This document shows, piece after piece, positions 8,248 through 15,901 of a DNA stretch of 64,000 bases; the stretch's first letter is position 1, and each line of letters starts with the position of its first letter. A program made the position numbers and the translations under genes. The notes beneath the pieces were generated by a model that saw only the letters and a program-made list of their open reading frames with translations, had not been told where the DNA came from and did no database searches. This stretch comes from Oceanospirillum sanctuarii. Lineage in GTDB: Bacteria; Pseudomonadota; Gammaproteobacteria; Pseudomonadales; Halomonadaceae. The DNA lies in assembly GCF_002150805.1 (NCBI RefSeq), contig NZ_MTBA01000004.1, positions 1 through 64,000 on the forward strand. The letters run 5' to 3'.

Positions 8248-9087
8248 TTATTGCCGGGGCGATTCTGAATGTGATGACGCCTGTTGTGCCTCCTGCACGC
8301 GGTCATTTAATAACTGGAACCGGGCTTCCAATTCATCCGGCTGTTGAGAAAAATCATCGCTATTCTGAGACTGTGGCTCCCCCTGCAGCTGCCTGTCCAG
8401 ATTGCCTCCTAAACGAAGGATCTGTTTACGCAGACGGCGCATCATTAGCCACAGAAGAGTCAGGCCAACCAAGGCACTGACAAATACCCCAAGCCCAGAA
8501 CGCCATGCCTGCTGCTTCAGAAGTTGGGCATTTTCTGCCTGATAAACACCTCGGTTATAAGCCAGAACGACAATCCCGGACTGAACATCAAAGGTGTTAA
8601 ACAGAGGCTCTGCCACTAACAGATAATTGTCCGTTTCCTGAATCAGAAGATGGTGTTTTCCACCTGTTTCCTCATCTGCTTTCTGAGCAAACCAGAGATC
8701 AGGTATCAGCCCCTGAATATCCGCAGATCCTGCCTGAAAAACAGCCTGCTTCTGATCAGAGTAAACAACCGCTTTATCGATGGCCTCGTCAGACGTTACC
8801 AACGCCTGAAGCTGCTCACCGGTTTCTGACAAGCTGCTTAACGGCAAACCAAGACCAGTGCCATAGTCGATGCCAAGACGCACCTCATCCAGCATCACCT
8901 GCAGTCGGGAACTGATTAACTCGCGGTGACGTTTCTCGAAGTTAAAATAGGCCAGCAAAGCACTCAGACTCACGCTGAAGAGCAGCACAAAGACCAGCGT
9001 CAGGCCTAAGCGCCCCATTAAAGAGCTACCCTTTGCACTTTTTGCTTTCTGAATCTCTGAATCTGGCTGAGATATCACTGAGGCCAT
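8248..9087 (-). CDS. membrane sensor-like protein without an output domain
   Basis: The 279-residue protein has a cytoplasmic N-terminus, a transmembrane helix at about 27-47, a periplasmic domain to about 188, a second helix at about 190-210 and a short charged, helical cytoplasmic tail that resembles half of a HAMP or coiled coil. No kinase, GGDEF or methyl-accepting output is present. The periplasmic part (residues 68-120) resembles residues 52-103 of the adjacent MFS fusion: both have a G-L/V-P-L motif followed about 25 residues later by A-V/I-Y and FQA/YQA. It is likely a partner of that transporter. The function is unknown. Confidence 0.7.
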   Translation of the reverse strand: MASVISQPDSEIQKAKSAKGSSLMGRLGLTLVFVLLFSVSLSALLAYFNFEKRHRELISSRLQVMLDEVRLGIDYGTGLGLPLSSLSETGEQLQALVTSDEAIDKAVVYSDQKQAVFQAGSADIQGLIPDLWFAQKADEETGGKHHLLIQETDNYLLVAEPLFNTFDVQSGIVVLAYNRGVYQAENAQLLKQQAWRSGLGVFVSALVGLTLLWLMMRRLRKQILRLGGNLDRQLQGEPQSQNSDDFSQQPDELEARFQLLNDRVQEAQQASSHSESPRQ

Positions 9088-9100
9088 ATCAAACCCTCAA

Positions 9101-10453
9101 TTATTCGGTAACCAGAGTACGGGCTGCGTCTACTTCCTGACGCGCTGCCTCACTCAACTGCATCGCAGAGAGACGCCATTCCAACTGACGCATCACATCG
9201 GCACACTGCTGAATAGTGCTCAAAAAGAGCATAGATTCCGCCAGTTCAGAGCCCTGAACCAGCGTCACCGCCTGTTGCTTCAGACGCATCACCTCAACCA
9301 GATACTGTTTCAGCAAACGCCAGTCACGGGCGTCTTTCTGGTTGCGCTCAATCTCGACAGTCTGGCGGAAAACAGATTCCAGCTCTGCCGCAAGATTCAC
9401 CCTGACCTGCTCAATACGTCGACGACGAAGCTGGCTTAACTGCACAACGACGACAATCAGAATGATCAGAGCTTCAATGATCAGCACTTTGTGTTCAGCA
9501 ATCTGCCCCAGGAAGCGGGAGAAATTATCCAGCCCTACAAATGGATTGTAGTAACGGTTACTCAGAGAGTGCAGAGGTAAATAACGCAGCACAGGGTCTT
9601 CAATCGGATTGATATCCAGCATCACAGGCGCTTCGGCACGAATCTGATCGCTGTTCAGCTGATCCATAACTGCCTGCACCATTTTCTCAGGCAGACCAGG
9701 ACGGGCCGCCATTACAGCATAGGTCACAATGGTTTCTACTGACTCAGCAGGAGCAGGACCTGCAACCGTGCTGTAGACACCAGCCGGAATCTTGGCTGTG
9801 GTCAACTGAGAGTGATTTAGGGCATAACCTTCCGCGCCCTCAAGGGTTACCAGCTTAAACATGCCGCTGGACATCACCTGACGCAGATCCGGGTTCAGTA
9901 AACCTGTGGTCACGATAGCTCCTTCAAGGGAACTGTCGCTCAGCAGCTGAGTGAAATAGACATCGTTGCTGGTGAACTGATCAGGTTCAAGAGCGAAGTG
10001 CTCCAATACCTTCATCGATTGCGCCCGATAACCGGAACCAGGTTTACCAAGAGCAATGCTCTTACCCGCCATATCAGCCAAAGAATTGATCTTGCTGTCC
10101 TTACGCACCACCAGATGCATGTAGTCACGCCACAGAGGCGCCACCATATACAGATTCTGCAGCGATACCGAGTTCGTACCCACGATGGCAAAATCCGCTT
10201 CACCACCCAGCAACTTACCACGGTTATCTACCGAACCACGGGTTACCAGCAGCTGAACCTGATAATCGGTCTTCTGCTCAATATGGCGCTTTAACAGAGT
10301 GCCGTACTGATAGTAGTAACCGCCCTTAGACGCTGTCGCAATGCGGATCAGCTTGGATTCATGGCTCTTTTGATAGCCCCAATACAGGATCAGTATTCCG
10401 GCAATTGCCAGAAGAAACCAACTGATCATATTTTTCATACGATAGCTCAACAT
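9101..10453 (-). CDS. membrane-tethered TAXI-family solute-binding protein
   Basis: The protein has the TAXI/NMT1_3 binding fold, seen in IRIATASKGGYYYQYG near the start and SLADMAGKSIALGKPGSGYRAQS. It is anchored by an N-terminal helix (roughly residues 10-25), crosses the membrane again near residue 322-343, and ends in a 108-residue charged helical cytoplasmic tail. Ordinary TRAP-TAXI proteins lack this tail and stand beside a TRAP permease; none is present here. The ATG at 10453 is preferred over an in-frame TTG at 10465 because TTGGAG lies 6 nt upstream of it. The ribosome site overlaps the tssG stop, which ties the gene to the T6SS operon. Confidence 0.8.
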   Translation of the reverse strand: MLSYRMKNMISWFLLAIAGILILYWGYQKSHESKLIRIATASKGGYYYQYGTLLKRHIEQKTDYQVQLLVTRGSVDNRGKLLGGEADFAIVGTNSVSLQNLYMVAPLWRDYMHLVVRKDSKINSLADMAGKSIALGKPGSGYRAQSMKVLEHFALEPDQFTSNDVYFTQLLSDSSLEGAIVTTGLLNPDLRQVMSSGMFKLVTLEGAEGYALNHSQLTTAKIPAGVYSTVAGPAPAESVETIVTYAVMAARPGLPEKMVQAVMDQLNSDQIRAEAPVMLDINPIEDPVLRYLPLHSLSNRYYNPFVGLDNFSRFLGQIAEHKVLIIEALIILIVVVVQLSQLRRRRIEQVRVNLAAELESVFRQTVEIERNQKDARDWRLLKQYLVEVMRLKQQAVTLVQGSELAESMLFLSTIQQCADVMRQLEWRLSAMQLSEAARQEVDAARTLVTE

Positions 10454-10466
10454 AGGATGCTCCAAA

Positions 10467-11501
10467 TTAATCCAGCGCTATTCGGGCTTGTAACTGATAA
10501 GACGAACCATCAACAGCGGTAAAATCAGGTCTTAGTAACCAGGCATTCTTGCCCAGGCGTCCCCAGCCATTCAGGCCAGTGTTGTTTGCAATGCTTGAGT
10601 GGCTGATGCTATTTGGACTGTCAGCACCATCGACACTATTCAAGCCATCAACTGAGGAACCGCCGGAGTTGTTCTGCTCCATGCCGGTACAATCCAGTAA
10701 AAATTCAAGTTCACAACGCAAAGGCTGTCGCAGGTATAAACGAATCAAATCCCTGAGTTGTTGCCACTGCTGAGAATCACTCAACAGCCGGTCAAAACGG
10801 TTGTAGGCCAGTGGGCCAATTCGTAATACAAAGCTGCCCGTTGCTTCCGGAAGTCTGCTCCCGAGCAGCGATCCCTCACCTAATCCTGCAGACTGTTGCC
10901 CCAGCTTCAGATGTGTCGAACGGGGCAGAGAAACCTGTCTCAACACACATTGAATCGCTTCAACCGAAACACCTTCCAGAAAGTTTTCCAGGAGAGCTTC
11001 CAATCCGGCAGCGGAACGGTAAGGCGATGAAAGCAGGCGAAAATAGCGCAACAAGCCACCTTCCGGCTCCTGATCGGCATCAGCCAGTCCTGCCAGCGCT
11101 CTTAAACGATCATAGAAACCTTTATTCAGAGCGCCCGGGCTCTGAAAAACCTGCATCGATCGCTGCTGCGCCTGAATCAACATCTGGTAAATACGCTGAT
11201 TCAGCAGGTTGAGAAATGCTCTGGCCTGCCCTTTTTCCTGCTGCTCAGATTCCAGCAGATAATCGGTCATATACGCCGGAAGCACGCCGTTACGGCCGTA
11301 GAGATTGAAGATATTCAGCTCAATCCGGAAGTATGCTTCATCAACCTTTTCAATTCGCTCTATCACGCTGCGGGCACTGTCCAACCCCAGTGCAGGTTCC
11401 AGCTCAATACGGGTATCTGGCCCGCCAACCTGCAGCAGCAGACGATAAGCCTGCAACAGACTGTATCGGTGACCATGTGTTAAAAGATCATCAAGAATCA
11501 C
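10467..11501 (-). CDS. tssG: T6SS baseplate subunit TssG
   Basis: The 344-residue protein belongs to the TssG/VasB family of T6SS baseplate wedge components. It has the family start (short lead, then FLQAYRLL-like sequence) and the FNLYGRNGVLPAYMTDYLL block around residue 66-85, which corresponds to the conserved FGxxGxLP region. The GTG start overlaps the tssF stop by 4 nt. A serine/asparagine-rich insert near residues 276-305 is unusual but in frame. TssE, TssF and TssG form the wedge that anchors the sheath to the membrane complex. Confidence 0.92.
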   Translation of the reverse strand: MILDDLLTHGHRYSLLQAYRLLLQVGGPDTRIELEPALGLDSARSVIERIEKVDEAYFRIELNIFNLYGRNGVLPAYMTDYLLESEQQEKGQARAFLNLLNQRIYQMLIQAQQRSMQVFQSPGALNKGFYDRLRALAGLADADQEPEGGLLRYFRLLSSPYRSAAGLEALLENFLEGVSVEAIQCVLRQVSLPRSTHLKLGQQSAGLGEGSLLGSRLPEATGSFVLRIGPLAYNRFDRLLSDSQQWQQLRDLIRLYLRQPLRCELEFLLDCTGMEQNNSGGSSVDGLNSVDGADSPNSISHSSIANNTGLNGWGRLGKNAWLLRPDFTAVDGSSYQLQARIALD

Positions 11502-13222
11502 AGCAGCGGTTTCCTACCCAGCATGGCAGGCCATTCAAGCTGTTCACCGGTTTGCTGATCGGTCACTTTCAACAGACAGAAATAATTCACCGGCACCATG
11601 CTGATAAAGAACTGTTGCAGCAATCGGGCAAAAAGATGCATCTCAGCTTTGGTCGGGAAGTGATCTCCCGCCAGTAAAAGCTCTACTTCATAACCCCTAA
11701 CCGACATCGCTGAAACAAGACGATCCCCCATCTTCAGACTGACACTTCGAATTGCATCGACCTTCTTCATGTTGATCTGTTGTCGTGCCCTGTCAGGGCT
11801 CGCCTGTAGAACCAGCTCTTTAAGCGCGGCCTGCAGACGTTCTGTGGTCAGGTGCCCCATCAGATTGCCGCTAAGCTGACGTACTGCCTGCCAATACTGT
11901 TGCTCAGATGACAAGGCCTTGCGATAGGGTGTTGGCGTAGTCAGATTTTCAAACTGCACCAGTTCAGGCGAGCCTGATATATAAGTGCTGATCTGCCCCG
12001 GAGGAATACTTGAAGCGTCCCCACCATTGGTGCAATAAAGTCTTGCCTTGATAACTTCCTGCTCATCCCGGACATCACCACCCAGGGCAACAGAAAGCTC
12101 CAGTTCATCCGTCACCGGATGAGCAGTTAGTTGCTCCTGATAGTGGTAAGCCTCTGAGGAAGCTTGCTGCCAGAAGGGTAGATATTGATGGCTTTCACTC
12201 TGGCTGCGGAACTGACCACTCACCTGCTGAATGCCATAAACACTCAGTTGCTCGTCATCACGTTGTCGGGGTGACAGAGGCATATAAGTCTGGCGCAGAT
12301 CACGAACTCTCGGCGGTGCATCTCGGGTGAACAGGTTTGCTGCGGGGACAACATTCAGACGCAGTACCTTATTCAGATCAGCCTTTGGCCAGTCGGCTAA
12401 CCGGTTGAAGTAAAACTGAAGGGTAAATTCGGTTGCTGCCTTTTCAGCGGCAACCTGAGGCAAAACAAAGCTTACCCCCTGAGCCAACTCCGGAGCGGTA
12501 AAATAGCGACGGGCTAACCGCTGCGCCGGAAGCTCCGGTTGCTCATCCGGGAGGAACGCCCACTGCATCAGATCAGTGTTCCATTGAGGGCTTTCAATCT
12601 GATCCCTTTGTTTATCCGGCCAGATAACCTCAGCACCCTCGCAATGCTGAAGCATCGTATCCAACATTCTTGCTGCTGAAGCCTGCGTGGTATTCAGGTA
12701 CAGAGGTAATACTTGTCCGGCAAGATCCGAGCTATCGCCAAAGACGCAACTGAAGCGAAGGCTCAAACAGTGAACGCCCACTTCCTGATCATTACTTTTG
12801 CGGTAAACAGCGTCTTTGATCTCCAGAGGCAATACCCGTGTCGGCATCAGAGTGCGGAATTCACAACGCTTGTCACTGGCCGGAGATGTACCGGCAACGG
12901 GAGTACCCGTGTGAAGTTGCATCTGCTCCTTAAGAGCAGGTCGACCTCTGAACTGCATAAGGGTCACTGATGGCAAAGGGCGTAACAGATCTGGAGAAGC
13001 AACCTGCAGCACATTTTGCAGCAGTTGCGTCTGATCTTTCTCCAGCTCGGCACGTAACCCTGCGGTCAGAAAGGCAACACCTTCCAGAATACGCTCCGCA
13101 TCGGGGTCAGTGCTGGTACCCGCCAGATATCCCGCCTGAGAGGGATTAAGCGCGGCATATTCCGCAGCCATCTCATGCAGACGGTTCAGTTCATCCTGAT
13201 AATGGCGATCAATTTTTGCCAT
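11498..13222 (-). CDS. tssF: T6SS baseplate subunit TssF
   Basis: The 574-residue protein is of normal TssF/VasA length. It begins with the family signature (YYQDELNRLHEMAAEYAALNP-like sequence), followed by AGYLAGTSTDPDAERILEG and the C-terminal EVELLLAGDHFPTKAEMHLF block. It is the largest wedge subunit of the baseplate. It is separated from tssE by 101 nt and overlaps tssG by 4 nt. Confidence 0.95.
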   Translation of the reverse strand: MAKIDRHYQDELNRLHEMAAEYAALNPSQAGYLAGTSTDPDAERILEGVAFLTAGLRAELEKDQTQLLQNVLQVASPDLLRPLPSVTLMQFRGRPALKEQMQLHTGTPVAGTSPASDKRCEFRTLMPTRVLPLEIKDAVYRKSNDQEVGVHCLSLRFSCVFGDSSDLAGQVLPLYLNTTQASAARMLDTMLQHCEGAEVIWPDKQRDQIESPQWNTDLMQWAFLPDEQPELPAQRLARRYFTAPELAQGVSFVLPQVAAEKAATEFTLQFYFNRLADWPKADLNKVLRLNVVPAANLFTRDAPPRVRDLRQTYMPLSPRQRDDEQLSVYGIQQVSGQFRSQSESHQYLPFWQQASSEAYHYQEQLTAHPVTDELELSVALGGDVRDEQEVIKARLYCTNGGDASSIPPGQISTYISGSPELVQFENLTTPTPYRKALSSEQQYWQAVRQLSGNLMGHLTTERLQAALKELVLQASPDRARQQINMKKVDAIRSVSLKMGDRLVSAMSVRGYEVELLLAGDHFPTKAEMHLFARLLQQFFISMVPVNYFCLLKVTDQQTGEQLEWPAMLGRKPLL

Positions 13223-13323
13223 AAGTACTCTTCTTATTCAGACCGGTAATCAACACAAGCCTGGTAACCGGTTCTCTGTCACTTATTATTTTGTGTTCGT
13301 TGATAACATTGTTCATGTTCAAT

Positions 13324-13758
13324 TTATCGCACCGTTCTTCGTGCTGGGCCATCAGACTGTAATCCACGGCACAAAACGCCCACACGGCTGTCGCTATCAA
13401 CCCGAACTTCAAATCGGGCCTGCCAGCGCTCATACCCCTGCTCAAAGGCTGCCTCAAGGGCAAACAGCAGGGCACCCTGAACGTCACCATCCGGCCTAAC
13501 CCGAACATCCAGCAAACGTGGCTCGAACTGAGTGACCTGTAATTGAATCACCTGAGCCAAACGCTGATTCTGAATAGCATCACCTTGTAGTTGTACCGGC
13601 GAGATTGCAGGCAAACCAAGATCTGGCCGTGAGGAGCATGATCCAACACGTACATTTAAAAGATCCTGCAATTGAAGCGCGATAAAAGCGGCCAGCGCTT
13701 CTACATCGCCCTGCAATGCATCCTCACCATTCAGGCGTTTGAGTAATCCTGCTCTCAT
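13324..13758 (-). CDS. tssE: T6SS baseplate subunit TssE (gp25-like)
   Basis: The 144-residue protein has the gp25/lysozyme-like fold motifs of TssE: SRPDLGLPAI near residue 43-52 and the diagnostic FEPRLLDVRV in the middle, the EPR core used for sheath-baseplate contact. Its start overlaps the stop of the second hcp-like gene. Position just before tssF and tssG is canonical. Confidence 0.9.
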   Translation of the reverse strand: MRAGLLKRLNGEDALQGDVEALAAFIALQLQDLLNVRVGSCSSRPDLGLPAISPVQLQGDAIQNQRLAQVIQLQVTQFEPRLLDVRVRPDGDVQGALLFALEAAFEQGYERWQARFEVRVDSDSRVGVLCRGLQSDGPARRTVR

Positions 13759-14249
13759 CAGGCCTTACCCGCTTCATTTCGGGCCTCGAACTCAACCTCA
13801 GCGGAAGGTCCGAATCGCCAGTTGATCGACTCATAAAGCAGGCTGACCCTCTCACAGTAAGGGTGCTCTTCCTGCCCCTTCTCCAGCAGGTTTGGCATAA
13901 CCGGCTGCAGAGACACTATGCGGGCATTCTTTAGTTCTATCTCGTACAAAAGTTCAAGAGTGCCTGCACTGTTAAACTGGCACCAGAAAAGCACAACCTT
14001 CGTCAGCACTTCACGCTCACAAAGCGCCTGATACAGCTGAGGTGATACCCGGTCCAGAGGCTTAACAAGCTCAACAGGCCGGTGCATAGGCTGACCACCC
14101 AGTACACGACTATCATCTGCACTCGGCAGATCCACCCCATGACTGAAACTCAGAACATAGCTCAAACCATCACGGGTCAGTTGTTTCTCAGGCCCTGACA
14201 ATGCCCCCTGAGCAGAGCTGGTAAAACTAATAAAGCCAGGACGCGCCAT
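13758..14249 (-). CDS. second, divergent Hcp-family tube protein
   Basis: The 163-residue protein keeps the Hcp layout: an N-terminal strand, GGQPMHRPVELVKPLDRVSP near residue 52-71, the IELKNARIVSL strand, then RVSLLYESINWRFG, which corresponds to the conserved F-x-Y-x-x-I-x-W end of Hcp. It differs strongly from the Hcp at 22472-22990. Its gene lies between the TssB-TssC fusion and tssE with 1-nt overlaps, so all three are translationally coupled. It may be a specialised tube ring, an adaptor at the baseplate or a secreted cargo carrier. Confidence 0.85.
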   Translation of the reverse strand: MARPGFISFTSSAQGALSGPEKQLTRDGLSYVLSFSHGVDLPSADDSRVLGGQPMHRPVELVKPLDRVSPQLYQALCEREVLTKVVLFWCQFNSAGTLELLYEIELKNARIVSLQPVMPNLLEKGQEEHPYCERVSLLYESINWRFGPSAEVEFEARNEAGKA

Positions 14250-15901
14250 CAGACAGCCTCCTGCAGAATCAGATCAAGGGAGAGCTGAAAGCGCTCATCC
14301 ATAAAACGGAGATGCGGTTGCAGGCGAACCTCCATCAGACAACCTTCTGACTGTCGCAAAATGACCTCAGCCTGCCGGAAGGGCTTTTTCATCATCACAT
14401 CCAATGCAGGTGCTTCCAGATCTACCACAAAACTCTTAAGCCATTGCTCCAGCTTTTGACGTAGTTGCTCCGGCTCATCAATAGAACCTATCTGTTCACG
14501 AAAAACGCGCTTCATCATGTGGGCAATACGGCAAACCGTCAGCAGGAAAGGTAACTGCGCATCGGGTACAAACTGTCCATCCTCCAGCGCCAGCTGGTGA
14601 AAGCTGTTTAATTGAGCAAAATAGGATGAACGCTCTTCCGGTAGCGCAGACAGTACACAAAAACCGTGTCGTGACAGATCGGTAATCAGAGACGCCGGAA
14701 GCTCTACTTCAAGCGGCGACAATTCAAGATCAGCCTGGGGGTCCTGCCAGGGCTTGTGCAGCAGTTCCCGACCAAAATCACTACCTGTCATCTGACTAAA
14801 GGAAGATTGCTGGTCAAAGGTATTCAGCATGGTTGCCGCCAGTGAATAACAACTGCTGCCCCATAACAGAGATAACCCTTCGGCATCCAGTTGCTCCTGA
14901 AAAAAGAGGCCGGAAAAGTCACCGCTGTACGGTGCACGTACCACCTGATCCGGCATTACCAGAAACAGATAACGGCTTTGGGGACGTTCCGCTAAGCGGT
15001 GCAGTGGCAGGAATCTGGGGTTCTCAAACCATTCATTCAGAGATTGCCCAAGAAGCTGCTCGTAACCGTTAAAGCCAATAAATCGCGGCGATACGGGTAA
15101 AACAACCGGAAGATGAGCGCTTCGGCCAATATCAGAGAGCATTTCCATCAGGGAAAGATCCTGCTCAGTATTAGCAACATAGAAGTCCACAACCATAAGA
15201 TTAAAAGGCTGGCCGCCAAACTGACCAAACTCATGGCTGTACACCCGATCGTACAGTTCGCTGCGAATCATTTCGCCGGAGAGATCTTCAGCCAACGCAT
15301 CTTTGCTGGTATTCAGAAGAACAATCTCGCTTGCCTTGTGATAACGCATGGAAGCACACAAGGCGAAAACCTGACGCCATAGGGATTCAAGTTCAGTGAA
15401 AACAGGATAGTGCAGCACCTGACTCAGCAACGAACCTAAACAAACCTCAAGATCCGCATACAGGAAATCATCGGCCAGCTGCTCTCGGTCCAGATCAGAA
15501 TAACGATCCAGAAAGTCACGCGCTTCTTCCAGCAACTTGGATGAAGGTACTGCATCGGAAATCAACTGATCTCTGAGTTGCACGCCACGACTTAAAACCG
15601 GAGAACGGCGAATCAGTACACTGGGGTGAAAATCATCCAGTGTACGCACGCTGTACTCTTCCTGCCATTCCGGCATCAACTGTGAGAAGTCGATCGCACA
15701 CTCGAAATCCGCCAGAGCCTGCTCAGGTTTGTCCCGGTTGAGAACAATCTGACGGAACAACAGATCATCGCTTTCTGTCGAATGGGCATAAGACTGGTTG
15801 CCACTATAGGCTCCGACAAAAAGAACACGACAAGGCAGCTGTGCTTCCTGCTCCTGAGGCTTAATCATCAAAGACGCTATCAGATTGTTACGGGAATCCA
15901 T
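14249..15901 (-). CDS. TssB-TssC fusion-like sheath protein
   Basis: The 550-residue protein combines a TssB-like N-terminal part with a TssC-like body. Residues 23-110 align with TssB: LPCRVLFVGAYSG matches LPFKVLVMGQFTP, DFECAIDFSQL matches MDLKLDFSVAN, and SVRTLDDFHPSVLI matches SLKDLEPDSIV. Residues 165 onward align with TssC: SLWRQVFALC, YSHEFGQFGGQPFN, PRFIGFNGYEQL, SRYLFLVMP and the C-terminal AEVILRQSEGCLMEVRLQPHLRFMDERFQLSL. Separate tssB and tssC genes of normal length exist at 23015-24979, so this is an extra paralogue. It probably caps or adapts the sheath at the baseplate; that role is inferred. Confidence 0.85.
   Translation of the reverse strand: MDSRNNLIASLMIKPQEQEAQLPCRVLFVGAYSGNQSYAHSTESDDLLFRQIVLNRDKPEQALADFECAIDFSQLMPEWQEEYSVRTLDDFHPSVLIRRSPVLSRGVQLRDQLISDAVPSSKLLEEARDFLDRYSDLDREQLADDFLYADLEVCLGSLLSQVLHYPVFTELESLWRQVFALCASMRYHKASEIVLLNTSKDALAEDLSGEMIRSELYDRVYSHEFGQFGGQPFNLMVVDFYVANTEQDLSLMEMLSDIGRSAHLPVVLPVSPRFIGFNGYEQLLGQSLNEWFENPRFLPLHRLAERPQSRYLFLVMPDQVVRAPYSGDFSGLFFQEQLDAEGLSLLWGSSCYSLAATMLNTFDQQSSFSQMTGSDFGRELLHKPWQDPQADLELSPLEVELPASLITDLSRHGFCVLSALPEERSSYFAQLNSFHQLALEDGQFVPDAQLPFLLTVCRIAHMMKRVFREQIGSIDEPEQLRQKLEQWLKSFVVDLEAPALDVMMKKPFRQAEVILRQSEGCLMEVRLQPHLRFMDERFQLSLDLILQEAV

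Noticed and set aside
9101-10453. ordinary TRAP transporter binding subunit
   Set aside because: It has two membrane segments and a cytoplasmic tail, and no TRAP permease is nearby.
15113-15382. 89-codon plus-strand frame, one of many opposite the T6SS genes
   Set aside because: It lies wholly within the TssB-TssC fusion gene, whose homology is clear; it is an antisense shadow.
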